A stretch of DNA of 64,000 bases, from contig NC_090729.1 of assembly GCF_036898095.1 (NCBI RefSeq), forward strand, positions 64,574,670 through 64,638,669, read 5' to 3'. Source of the stretch: Palaemon carinicauda. Taxonomy: Eukaryota > Arthropoda > Malacostraca > Decapoda > Palaemonidae. Shown one piece after another: positions 36,761 through 48,712 of the stretch (positions are counted from its first letter, which is position 1; every line of letters starts with the position of its first letter). Position numbers and translations under genes: made by a program. Under the pieces are notes generated by a model. The model worked only from the letters and a program-made list of their open reading frames with translations, was not told where the DNA came from and ran no database searches.

Positions 36761-37264
36761 TCTCTCTTGTGGAGTATACCGCCCCTGTGCTCACCTCTAT
36801 CTCACCCACACACGTAGAGGTGTTGGAAGTAATACAAAACAATGCAATGAGGATCATCCTGGGAGCCCCCATGTGGACCATGCTCTCTCTGCTCAGGTCT
36901 GAGGCTTACCTCCTCCCTTTTGCCGACAGGATCAACATCCGCAATAGTCTTATCACCATCAAAACCCTTAAAACTGGCAGGAAAGGACATTTACAAAATA
37001 AACTTAGGCACATATTCCACCTGTGTGTTTAGCTTAATCGCCCCAGTTCCTATGCTGGTAAATTCATTACTACACTTGGAAAAGTTCAAATTCAGGATAC
37101 CGTAGCTTCCTTCAGGTAAGAATTGTTTTTTAAAGACTCTGTAGATGAACCAACTTGGGCCCCCTGGCCGATAAAATATAATTACACATCCCTCCCATTC
37201 TCTAAAGCCCTTTGCTCACCTGAAACAGCCTTCAGAGCTTGACTTGCTTCCCTTCAGAATTCTC

Positions 37265-37700
37265 TTGCTAATAATGTCTACTTCAAGGATGGCTCCATTG
37301 CCTGGACTGTCTCAGCTGCTGCTGCTGTTGTATACTCCATAGCGTACCAGGCCAGTTGGAGACTATCATACAGCACTTCTACCCTACAAACAGAGCTTGT
37401 GGGAATCCTGATGGCCATGGAACACTAAGCCACTGTCCAATGTCACACCACTATCCACACCGACTCAATGGGCTCAATCATAGTCCTAAAGAACCCTAAC
37501 AATAGAGAAAACCCACTAATCATCTCTAAATAATTCACTTAGCCTATGACCATTACCAGAATCACAGATGGGCAACTATCAACTGGATCCCCAGTCATAT
37601 CGGGATTCCGGACAATAAGTGGCGGACTGTCTTGCCAGGGGAGCCCTTGCAGTAGACACAATAAGTTTCCCCCTGTTCCCTCTCTTCAGCAGTTAAAGAA
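37265..37700 (+). pseudogene. Family-G RNase H domain (ORF2)
   Basis: VYFKDGSIAWTVSAAAAVVYS, LQTELVGILMAMEH, TIHTDSMGSIIVLK and IPSHIGIP (from shifted frame, about 37,590) are the D-E-D-H motifs of RNase H1 domains found in I-like elements. Compare YFTDVS in the copy at 45.0 kb. Stops follow EH and SK. Confidence 0.8.
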
Positions 37701-39365
37701 GTCAATGATTAGCCTTCAGGCAGGCCCAGTTATGTTCCTCTCCGTCAGCCATCTGCTATGTTAATGTTACCAGTTTTGTTCAGCAGTGCCCTCCTAAAAA
37801 CACCCACAGGCTGTTATCTGTCATAACCTACAGACTCAGACTAGGATACCCCTGCACCTGGAAGTTGACTCAGAGAAAATAGAAAAAGCTCATACTATGA
37901 CAAACCTGCAGGTCTTCCCTTAGACCATTACCTGCTTCACTCCAATGAAACCTTCCTGCTCAGGCAGTCCCTCAAACCCTAGTTATCACCTCACTCCCGT
38001 CCTTATAGTAAGGCATGTACTGGAAAACATACAAATGCTTTAAATTTTTCTGCGCTCCTATCCACCACCAAGGTAACTACAGTACACCAGGACCTAAATA
38101 CCCTTTCCTATCCCTATCCACACCTTTAGCCCATTTGATTCCTACACTGCACACTTTACATGCTGCTTGACAGAGGTACCTCTCCCATTCTATCAAATCA
38201 CTCCTTCAACCCACATCAGTTCCCATCCCTTACTAAGCCACATGCTCAGCTGGTTAGGTGAACGAGGTCCTTCTCCCTCTCACTCATATTACTGTCTTTT
38301 TCCTGCAACCCAGTCCTTATAACTCCCCCTTAAGCTAGCTTGGGATTCAGCATCCCATATTTAACCTACTACTAATAACCTCCAACTCCTCACCCAGTCT
38401 CTTCCCCTCACTGGGCCTTAGTACTGTCAGTCCTTTCTCTCCAAGCTAAAAATTTTCTATTTCTCCCTAGGGAAATGCACTAACGGACATCAAGCCTGTC
38501 AATTATCCTTGATCTCTTAATTACGTCATACATCGTTATGGCTTATCCTAATGCCCAAAAATATACAAATGTGCCATAATATATGAAGAATTACTTGACA
38601 CTGTTCCTAACCACCGAAACCCCACTCTGCCATGTACATCAGATCAGAAAGTAGCCCCCTTGGTGTCACTTTTCTGAGGATTGACTCATAGGCCTAGTCA
38701 AAGCGGAGTTTTTCCCCTGGTATATTAAGATGAAATATTGACTACTCTCAATCTCGATTGAGAACCCCGGAAGCTCTTGTGCTGCGCTTGAGCCAATACC
38801 TACCTGGAGGCATGCTCTCTGAACTGATCAATACTGGGGCTTTGACCACAGTGCTTTAAACTTCTCCTATTAAAGACCTTCCACTCCTTACTCAGTCCCT
38901 CCTACTCACTGAGTCTTACTGCCATCTACCTCCTCCTCATGCAGGTGTCAGTGGGCACAGAGGTTAGGTCCTCAACTACTTCCTTCTGGCTCCTTATGGT
39001 GCCTGATCCTTTGGCTGCCGCCCTGCTCCTAATTGATGGTTGACGACCACCTTTGCCCCTCCCTGCTGTTACCAGTCATGATGTTTGTGGCAAACTGATT
39101 GTACAAAAACAGTTGTTGACCTAGTGTCTCACCTAGCTGCTTTTGATGGATGCTTTTTCTCTGCTACCCCTTCTCGTAGCTCTTCTATCGTACAGGTCTG
39201 GATGTTCTCCATGGCTCTCTCTAGTGGAAGTGAGTGATTGAACATACTCTACGTCTAAGAGGATTATGTCTTCTTCATAATTTTTCAAAGCCTTTGAACT
39301 TTCAAGTCCTCCAGAGCATCGTTGCCATCTAGGAAGATTTCCATATCCTCACCGATTCTTGTATT
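37701..39365 (+). mobile_element. Family-G C-terminal and 3' region
   Basis: Non-coding and decayed coding sequence that runs in parallel with 45,500-47,073 (for example CAAAGCCTTTGAACTTTCAA, then GCATCGTTGCCATCTAGGAAG, near both ends). Homology between the two copies stops at about 39,363/47,073, which is the probable 3' end of the element. Confidence 0.75.
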
Positions 39366-39444
39366 CTAAGTAAGTCATTATGATGATACATTTTATAAGG
39401 GAAGCAAACATAAGAACTCTACTTGACATAAGGTTCTCCACCTA

Positions 39445-39500
39445 ATTCATTCATTCATTCATAGCATGACACTGGCTCTTGTCGTAGGACAGCCCGTAAA
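39445..39500 (-). mobile_element. Non-LTR 3' end with (GAAT)n tail
   Basis: The reverse complement reads TTACGGGCTGTCCTACGACAAGAGCCAGTGTCATGC followed by (TGAA)n, the same end as at 16,833-16,892. The body to its right is replaced by the duplicated segment. Confidence 0.65.
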
Positions 39501-40439
39501 AAACTCCACCTAACCTTTCCTAGGAGTCGTATCCTTAACTACTGGGGAAGCAGTATTCCTAGCTAGCTTACCATAGGACTAAGCCTCAACCTCGTGTTTG
39601 CTACCCAACGAGCTCCACTCATAATAAGATAATTATGAATCATAATATTGAGTAAATTTTAAAACTAGATTTCTATTCCTGTATTTCAGTTCAAAATAAA
39701 CAACTTCCCATAAAGACAGTTGACAATTGGTAAGACAGTTTACACCTATCCCAATGAACTACATCCACACCCATATATTACATACTGAATTAAAAGTTTT
39801 AAACGAATGTATTTTTAGCAAATAAAGTTTAAAATTTACATAACTATAGCAAAGCTAAAGCTTACCCTATACTTGTCAGAATTCAGTCAGCCTAGTCTAA
39901 AATTTCACATCTGAGCAATTCACCATTCCGGATGAATCATCTTCTGTTTACGAAAGGATAGGATAAGATTGCTATCTAAAGATATATCCAACAGCGGTTG
40001 GTAATCCTAGGGCACGATTCTTGATCAAGGGTGCATGGCCACTTTTGTGGCAGCCATATACTATCCTGCAAGAGGATCTCCCTGCCAGCTTAAGAACCTG
40101 TTTACCCTGCACAAGGGACACCGAGTTCCCTCACAAGCTTACCCGGAACAGGGGACACCAGCATGTAGTCTTTTCTACTGGTAGGCTATATTTCTTGGCC
40201 CTTCTGTCAGTTGTTGACCTACCAATGAGTAACTACAACGACAAGAGCCCATGTCTTACACAAGGTAAGGCAATCTATACAGACAGACACTTTCGTCTGA
40301 CATTTCACTGACATGCCGCTGTCTTTCATCACTGATTGCAGCAACGTTCATCTTGTAGAACGTCATTTGAGAAGCCACAATAAGCCTGCCAGGAGAATTA
40401 TAGTCACCTTTATCAGGAAGATTCCAGCAAAATTAGACC

Positions 40440-40672
40440 ATGGACTCTAAGGAAAGTTCCCCATAGTCGACCTGGAAGTTGAGTCACTTAGCTGTTTCAA
40501 CTGCTAATGTTTTGGCTGCCACAAGACTGCCTGCAGAAGTACAGTGGTCTGTGGAGTCAGCAGACGCCGGCACCCCACTTACGAATGCATCAATGCACGC
40601 AAGAATAGGTCGCCTGACTTTTGTGGGCGGGGCTTCATTGTCCGCTAACTTTATGCATTTGTGACTGACTAA
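40440..40672 (+). pseudogene. Family-G-type gag zinc-knuckle fragment
   Basis: In the correct frame C-F-N-C-[stop]-C-F-G-C-H-K-T-A-C gives a CX2CX4HX4C knuckle with a TAA at its first spacer residue and C for the residue before H. CGVSRRRHPTYECINARKNR continues the cysteine-rich part. The same TAA is present in copy 2. Confidence 0.7.
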
Positions 40673-41530
40673 ACCTCTTTGAATCATTTGACAAGATGAA
40701 TCAACAACCCAGTTCGAAAAACCGTTCGACTGTGTAAACCCACCTTTATTTTAAGATGAAGAAGTCCTTCAATGGCTATACAAGAATCTTGGATATTTAT
40801 GCTGCCCGCTACTCAGTTGTAAATGAATATGGAGGATTTTAAAAATGCTTGTGTATTGTGACATATGTCACATATGGTGCAAGAGCTTTGACTGTCAATT
40901 AGGGAGTGTGCTTGGTTCACTCAGGGAAAATAGATATGATTGTATCACTCTGCACTTCATTATCCACAAAGAATTATTATTTATCAAGGTATTACAGATA
41001 AACGATGCCATCCACACAGTGTGGTCAGCATAGGGAATGTAATCAGAGGTGTTAATGTCACAACGACAAAGAAGATCTATATCTTTCCTTGAAGAACTGA
41101 ACAAAGAATTTAATGAAGTAGAGTTAGCTTAATTAATTCCGGTTCACTGACATCTTTACTTCCTATATACTTTATTTGCTCTGGCATTCCTCACAGATAT
41201 AACCACCTATTGGAACACACTTTATTTGCGCTTACAAGGCAAGTAACAAAATGTTTCTCAACTGGTTGGGCACAATAAAGCTTTCCACAAGAAGCTGTTA
41301 CTATTCAGTGCTTCCTTAAGAAAGAGCGGCGTTGCATACCGTTCATCATGTTGCCAGCTCATGACAGATGATGTGAAGTCAGACTTTTTATGCCTTTTGC
41401 CAAATATCTTCAATTTGAAAACAGATTTAGAGACTTCAAGAAGCTGTAGATCATTCTTCAGTCACTTAACATCCCAATTGAAGGTGATATGGAGTTATGT
41501 GAACAACAGTCTATCTCGATAGTGATTGCA
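40673..41530 (+). pseudogene. hAT transposase fragment (ZBED5/FAM200-like), copy 1
   Basis: LGSLRENRYDCITLHFIIHKE resembles the xxCxIHxExL segment. The frames after 41,050 give ISFLEELNKEF and LFALAFLTDITTYWNTLYLRLQGK, which fits LAFLxDITxHLNxLNLxLQGK, a diagnostic stretch of the ZBED5/FAM200/EPM2AIP1-like hAT transposases. HKKLLLFSASLRKSGVAYRS and KYLQFENRFRDF follow. Stops and shifts are numerous. Confidence 0.75.
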
Positions 41531-41786
41531 AGGGAAATAAAATGTTGGTTAGCCAGGAGAGATTCTCCAAGCATCTGAAGCAAGTAAAGGCTAAAAACAG
41601 AAATCTCTTGGAAAATTAAAAACTGGTTATGTGTCTTATGATTGCCACTATCCACTTTGGTCTAGGACTACCTTGACTTTTTGTATTCATTTGCAGCAGT
41701 TAACGATATATCTATTTTTTCTATAAATGTATTATAAGTTGTTTTATCCTTTGTGTATAGACCCTAATTTTAGTCTGAAATTAATT

Positions 41787-41928
<142 letters not shown>

Positions 41929-42229
41929 TAGCATAAGTGAGATATAATAATTACAATAATACATAGTATGTATATATAATTTAATAAAACATTTAGATAT
42001 ATTTATTAATTAACCTAAATTTTAATGATTATTTTTATAATATTATCAGTGCTTCAAAAGTGAGCAGGTAGAGGAAGTCAGTGTTCTGTGGAAAAACAAA
42101 AACCTGATATAATTAGTGGCTGAAAAATCTCTTGACTAGTATGATGGCAGTAGACATTTATGTCTGAATGTGTCTACCAATAATATCATTGAAATATTTA
42201 TCAACAAATAAAACTTTTCGGTTACAAAG

Positions 42230-42560
42230 CAATATTACTAAGGGCCAGTACAAGAGTATTCACCAGCTACAATGCCATATTTCTAAGGGCAGAACATGTG
42301 GCATACATTGCCATAGTTCAAGGAGCTGAACTAAAAGCTTTTGTTAGCTTCATTGCATATTTCTAAGGGAAGAGAATGTGGCTTACATTGTCATAATTCC
42401 AAGAACAGAACTAAAAGCTTTTGTTTCCTCGATTGCCATATTTCTAAGAGTAGAAAATAGGGCTTTCGTTGCCAACATTCATAGTGCAAAAAAATGAGCT
42501 TTCGTGAGCTAAGTTGACACACTTCTAAGGTTAGAATAGAGAGCTTTCATTACATGTAAG
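42230..42560. repeat. Degenerate tandem repeat, unit about 85-95 bp
   Basis: CATATTTCTAAGGGCAGAACATG, CATATTTCTAAGGGAAGAGAATG and CATATTTCTAAGAGTAGAAAAT recur, each followed by CAT-TGCCAT and GCTTTTGTTAGCT-type blocks. Confidence 0.75.
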
Positions 42561-43870
42561 TATGTATGACATCTGTATTTGATTAGTGAAGTGTAATGAC
42601 AAGGCATTATGTTAGTAACTGGTGGAATCATACGATTTGGAGGTATAACTCCGGAAAACAAGAGTCACTTCCCTTGTGTATCCAAATATAGATAATGATT
42701 AATTATACTGTTCACATTCCCAATGTTCTCTTGCAAAGGATCATTGGGAAGTCTTTATATATAAGACTCCTGTTTTCAGAAACCCGCTTACCTAGATGTT
42801 CAAATGCTATTTCTACAACCACTTTTTTTTCTTTTGCTCAGCATTCAAAACCACTCAACCTTAACTAAAAATAATTATTAAAACACTTATGATCTGATCC
42901 TTTTATAAATTGGATCACTATATTTTAGTGTGATAATTCCATAAATGGAAAAAAATGGCTTTGTTGAGGAGACTTGGCACATGTTGTTGATTCTGCAGCC
43001 CAGAAACCTGCACATTCAACAAATGCACACATAGTTGAGTAGTTGCAGACTTCCATACTGTATAATTATAAATATTCTCCAGAAGGCACATATAATTAAG
43101 CTTAAGAAATAAGCCTAAACATCATATACTTCTAGTGTGGTTTAATCATTTATTCGTGAAATAATCATTCTAAAGAGAGTTGCGGAGTAAGGACACAAAT
43201 TGTAGGTTACATTAGGTGGTGTTCTATGCAGTATTCCAATATGTTGTTATACAAAGGCTCTAAATTCTCCAATAAATCTGTGGATTACTCATTTTTATGT
43301 GACACTTCAATAGTGTAATATTATTTTCTTAAGAATGTTCACATAATCAGGCATAAGCCGCCCAAGTAATAGGTCTAGACACCACACATTTTTACTGTGA
43401 CTTAATCACATTTTCGTTACATAATTAACCAGCAATTCACAGTTATTAAGGTGAACAATATTGAACATCATTGCCTGAAATAATAGATTTCATGATAGAT
43501 TGGGTACAATCTTAATTTTATGATATTTATATAAATAATTTCTCAATATGATTTTCTGAAAAATAGGGTTTTTAATTGTAGAAACTTGTAAGACCCGACT
43601 TCAGGGATTTTTGAGGCCATAAAGTTTTATCAAAAGTATTTCAAGGTTTGCTTTCCTGGTCCTATACTGCACCGAATCCCTATAGAACATACAGAATCAG
43701 AATAGCTGCTCACCACAACATCAACCAGGCACACCTAACCCACCACTGTGGGTCCAACCACGACATTGGCCTCCACAGTAAGCTGCTTAAACTCACAGTC
43801 CCGGCCTTTCATCGACATACTGCCATGCGTATGCCATGCAAACACGTTACCACTTTTCTTAGAGCCTTAA
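42561..43870. other. No gene recognised; faint internal repetition
   Basis: The segments at about 43,087 and 43,338 look like diverged copies of one about 90-bp block (CACATAAT...TTAATCA...CGT.A.ATAAT). The 76-aa frame at 43,648-43,878 is His-rich, with no family I know. Confidence 0.4.
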
Positions 43871-43879
43871 TATTTTAGG

Positions 43880-44060
43880 TGGGAGCCTTTGTATATCAGT
43901 GGCCAGTTCCTCATGCGATGATTAAAAATGGACCTAAACTTTCCCCACACCTAACGTACAAGCCGTGTCCTTACCTATATACTTAACGGGCAGGGGCGGG
44001 GGGCTAACACCCCCTTGCAACCCTCCTTATAGTGCTGTATTCTGTTTTACATATAATAAT
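43880..44060. repeat. Dispersed repeat shared with 59,888-60,070
   Basis: GGAGCCTTTGTATATCAG, GGCCAGTTCCTC, GTGTCCTTACCTA, GGGGGCTAAC and AGTGCTGTATTCTG occur in the same order in both places. Confidence 0.85.
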
Positions 44061-44074
44061 ACATAATACATATT

Positions 44075-47000
44075 TCATGTTTTCATTGAAAACCTTCTTG
44101 ATGGGGAGTACCCTGACAGTGTAGCCTACAGGTATTTTTATATACAATGATGTATGTATCGTAACCCTGCACTCTGTCTTCAACAAGCATCACAAAATGC
44201 AAATAGGCAATGACATCATACCTAATAAGGTTAAGGATCTTGGTCTAAAAATCAACCCTAACAAAACTCAAGACATGGAAGTGAAGAATACGTATCCTCC
44301 AACCCTGCTCCTGCTAGGCGCACCTATCAAGTGGGTAAATAAATATGTCTATTTAAGAGTAAATATCAGCTTGAGACTCAAAGCCAGTCCCCAGATAGAA
44401 ATGTTGAAACTTTGAACTGAACCCAGTTTCTCAGCGCTCAGAAGAATTACCTCCCTCAGTCAGTTTTCCAACTGGCTGGGTATGCTACAAAATATACAAC
44501 AGCAACAGCAGCTGGGACAGTTCTGTCAACGGAGACATCTGTGAAATAAACCTTATGAGCAATAGAAATCTGACTGTTCTATGTCAAGGCTGTATTCTCT
44601 CCTATGGAGTATGCTGCCCATCTGCTTACCTCTATTTTACCCACACACAAAGAGTCATTGGAAGTAGTAAAAAAACAACGCATTGAGGACCATCCTTGGA
44701 GCCACCATGTGGACCAAGCTCTCTCTGCTCAGTTATGAGGTTCAACTCCTCCGTCTTGCGAATGGGATCAACATCCAAAATAGTCTTATCATCATCAAAA
44801 CCATTAAAACTGGCAAGAAAAGATCTCTTCAAAATAAGCTAAGGCCCCTAATTTACTTGTCTGCTGATCTTAATGTGCCCCCCCCCCCCACCCCATTCCT
44901 ATGCAGGTCAAGTTATTAATACACTCAAAGTTTACACATCCCTCCCATTCTCTAAAGACCTCTACCTCCTTGAAACAGCCTTCAGAGCTGAACTTGCATC
45001 CCTTCAGATTTCTCTTGCTCATAAGGTTTATTTCACAGATGTCTCCGTTGACAGAACTGTCCCAGCTGCTGTTGCTGTTGTATATTTTGTAGCATACCCA
45101 GCCAGTTGGAAAATTTCAAACAGCGCTTCCACCCTACAATCAGAGCTTGTGGCAATCCTGAAGGCCCTGGAACACTCTCCCACTGCCTGAGGTCACACCT
45201 CTATCCACATCGACTCAATGGGCTCAAGCGCTGTCATAAAGGACCCTGACATTAGAGAAAACTCACTAATCATCTCTAAAATCAAGCACTTACCCAATAC
45301 CCATTACCAGAATCCCAGATGGGTAAGTATCACCTGGATGCCCAGTCATATATGGATTCCGTACAATGAAGCTGCCGAGAGTATTGCCAGGGGAGCCCTT
45401 GCAGTAGAGGCAACAAGTTTACCCCTGTGCCCTCCCTGCAGCAGTGAAAGAAGTCAATGAAGTACCATTGCTACAGTCAGCACTTAAGTACCATCAGGTA
45501 GGCCCAATTAAACTCCTCTCGGTCAGTCTCTTGGTATATAAAAGTTACTAATTTTGTTCAGCAGTGCCACCCTAAAACACCCACAGGTTGATCTCTGTCA
45601 TAACCCACAGATTCAGACTATGATATCCATGCTCCTGGGAGTTGATTGACAGAGGAAATAGGAACTGCTCATTCTGTGACCAACATGCAGGCCTTCCCTG
45701 AGACCATTACCTGCTTCAGTGTAACAAAACCCTCCCGTTCAGGCAGTCCCTTAACCCGAGCCATCAGCTCACTCCCGTCCTTGTAGCCAGGTACGTACTG
45801 GAAAACATACAAACACTTTCAGGTTTTCTGCGCTCCTATCCACCACACGGGTAACTACAATACACTAGGACCTGTACACCTTTTCCCATCCTTAGCGATA
45901 CATCTAGCCCCTTTGATTCCCTATACGCCATACTCTACATGCTGCTTGAGAGCGGTATCTCTCCTATTCTATCAAATCACTCCTTTAACCCATATCAGTC
46001 CTCCTCCCTTACTAACCCGCATGCTCACCTGGTTAGGTGAACGAGGTCCTTCTCCCTTTCACTCATACTGCTGTCTTTCTCCTGCAACCCAGTCCCTATA
46101 ACTCCACCTTAAGCTAGCTTGGGATTCTGCATCCCATCTATAACCTACCACTAATAACCTCAAACTCCTCTACCAGTCTCTTCCTCTCACCGGGCCTTAG
46201 TAATGTCAGTCCTTTTTCTCCAAACTAAAAATTTTCCATTTCTCTCTTGGGGAAATGCACTGCCAGACACATAGCTTGGCAATTATCCTTAATCCCTTAA
46301 TTAAGCCATACATCGTTATGGCTTGTCCTGATGCCCAAAAATATACAAATGGTCCATAATATAAGAACAATTACTTGACACTGTTCCTAACCACCAGAAC
46401 CCCACTCTGCCATGTACATCAGTTCAGAAAGTACTCCCCTGGGTTTCACTTTTCTGAGGACTGGCTCATGGGCCTAGTCAAACCGGGTTTTCTCCATTGG
46501 TATATTAAGAAAAATTATTGACTACACTCAACCTCGATTGAGAACCCCGGAAGCTCTTGTGCTGAGCTTGAGCCAATACCTCCTATTAAAGACCTTCCAC
46601 TCCTCACTCAGTCCCTACTACTCATTGAGTCTTACTGCTATCCAGCTTTCTACCTCCTCCTCATGCAGGTGTCAGTGGGAACTGAGGTTCAGTCCTCAAA
46701 TGCTTCCTTTTGGCTCCTCTATGGTGCCTGATCCTTTGGGCGCTGTCCTGCTCCTAATTGCTGGTGGATGACCACCTTTGCCCATCCCTGCTGTTACCAG
46801 TCATGATGTTTTTGGTCCAGAAACAGTTGTTGACCTAGTCTCACCTGGCTTTTTTTGATGGATGTTTTTTTTCTGCTACCCCTTCTCGTAGCTGTTCCAT
46901 CGTCCTGGTCCAAATGTTCTCCATGACTCTCTCCAGTGGAAATGATTGATTGAACGTACCTTACATCTAAGAGGATTATGTCTTCTCCATTATTTTTCAA

Positions 47001-47075
47001 AGCCTTTGAACTTTCAAGTCCTCCAGAGCATCGTTGCCATCTAGGAAGATTTTCATATCGTCACCGATTCTTGTA
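44075..47075 (+). pseudogene. 5'-truncated family-G copy B (RT end, RNase H, 3' region)
   Basis: Begins inside RT at a point matching 36,350 of copy A. The catalytic box reads GIFIYNDVCIVTLHSVF, so one codon and one Asp of YADD are lost. NPNKTQDMEVKNTYPPTLLL, GAPIKWVNKYVYL and ATMWTKLSLL follow. RNase H (45,020-45,460) has VYFTDVSVDRTVPAAVAVVY, LQSELVAILKALEHS, SIHIDSMGSSAV and WVSITWMPSHIWIPYNEAAES, that is the D, E, D and H motif positions. Relative to copy A it lacks about 90 bp near 44,895 and 64 bp near 46,580, and it carries an inverted duplication at 44,462-44,572. The 3' limit is about 47,073. Confidence 0.85.
44462..44572 (-). repeat. Inverted duplicate of 45,005-45,114
   Basis: The reverse complement of this about 111-bp stretch matches the RNase H start of the same element with about two mismatches (for example CACAGATGTCTCCGTTGACA). 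Copy A has no such insertion at the equivalent point (about 36,718). Confidence 0.9.
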
Positions 47076-48710
47076 AAAAATTTGTGGTGTGTGTCTTCTT
47101 TTTGTCGGCACATAGTTACAGAGATATTTGTGAAGGCTTACCATTGTAAGTCCCAATTTTCGTCAGAAATGATGTTTCAGTGTCTAACATTAAGCCAAAT
47201 TTTCAAATCCCGGATCCCTCCTAACTTTCCGATTGGCATCTCCTCTAATTCTCTGTTGTCAAAAGTATTTCATTCTGTCCTAAACCTCTCTGATGTCGCA
47301 GCTTCAATCGTGTTAATTAATATTTAGATTGAAAATATATATCTCCCCTCTTTGAGGGACCATTTCCTTGAAGATTGGCACATATTTGGGTAGGAAGGGA
47401 AAACTTTCCCTTACATCCACCGTTTTCCTGTTTGTTTCTTCTCGTTTGAGCTAATTTTGGGTGCTGCCCTTGTTTTCTGAGTTTTTTTTTTCTATTCTGC
47501 TAATAAATCTTCTTTCCTCTCTACTTTATCTTAGTCTACTTCTGAATATATAGCTGTTCCTTATAGTGGTGATTCCCACCTATTCCACCTGCTTTTACCA
47601 TCAAAATTAAGTCGGTTTCTTGCAATTCAAATTTTTATATCACTAAAAACATAGTTTTCTTAATAACTGTTCACTTTGATCCCACCGCTATGCTGTCACC
47701 AGCTGTCACACACTATGTGGTTATTATATGTCAAGAAGGTCTGTGTGACAGACAATACATATTAGAAGCTGTTGGGTAGGAAAGAGTTACTCTTCAGAGA
47801 AGAAAAGTTTTTTTTTTTTTAAATGTCTCAGAGGTGAATACATCGTTTCTCAGTTCAATATGTTAAAGTGCATCGATTAATATCCCAGTCTTGGTGAAAA
47901 AGAGGGGAATTAGAGTTACTATTTTATAAGTTCACAAATAAAGTTGCGCGAGGACAAAGTACGACAATAGTGTGGACCAGCTCTTGAGGCCGGCTCTAAC
48001 TGATTCTAAGTGATCTTCCCTCTTGGAGAGTGCTCTTTTTATACAAATTATCTGGTGTGGTCTCTCGTGCCCCTAACGGATTTATAGAGGTTGGAGCAGA
48101 GCCCTTTGAATATAAGGCTTTTATTTCAACTCGAAGTGGGCCATAGGCCTTCCTCCGTCTTTCCCTTGACATAAGGTTAGAACAAAGGGTTATGGTGATA
48201 TTTGCTCTGCTGATTACTCCTCTGCTCCAGAAATTATTGCAAGTTACTCTATGAGTATTAGTCATGTGTCATGTCATATTGGAAACTTGATTTACCTAAT
48301 TAAATATTGGATAACTTTTTGATACTTAAATTTTAATTATTCGACCTATATAATTTTCTTATTTGTTATCTTATCTTTCATCCATTTCTGACAATGAATA
48401 ATATGGAAAACTCTAGTTTATTTGTCTTAACATCATCAGCCATATACGGTAATAACAATTACGAGAGATCCTAGCGGGCACTGGGCTTTGGATGGGGAAA
48501 CACCAATAACGAATTATTTTCACCAATTGTGATGGTTAGAAGCACATAATAAACACAAGATATCTAGAAGGAAGAATTTTTTGTTCATGTAAGTGGCGTG
48601 AAGTTAAAGTATCATAACTATTTATGATTTACATAAGGTCCTTCTAATTGTTTTTGCTATGCAGTGGTTAACTTCGGTAACAAATAAAAAACTCGCTGCT
48701 GCCATGTTCT
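47076..48710. other. No gene recognised
   Basis: T-rich sequence. The minus frame at 47,996-48,265 (89 aa, containing RRRKAYGPLRVEIKALYSKG) is not low-complexity, but I cannot assign it. The surrounding 47.7-48.3 kb might be an LTR or leader of an unrecognised element. Confidence 0.35.
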
Positions 48711-48712
48711 TG

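Noticed and set aside
47700..48270. LTR or leader of an unrecognised retroelement
   Set aside because: No partner repeat, PBS or PPT in the window, so it could not be supported.
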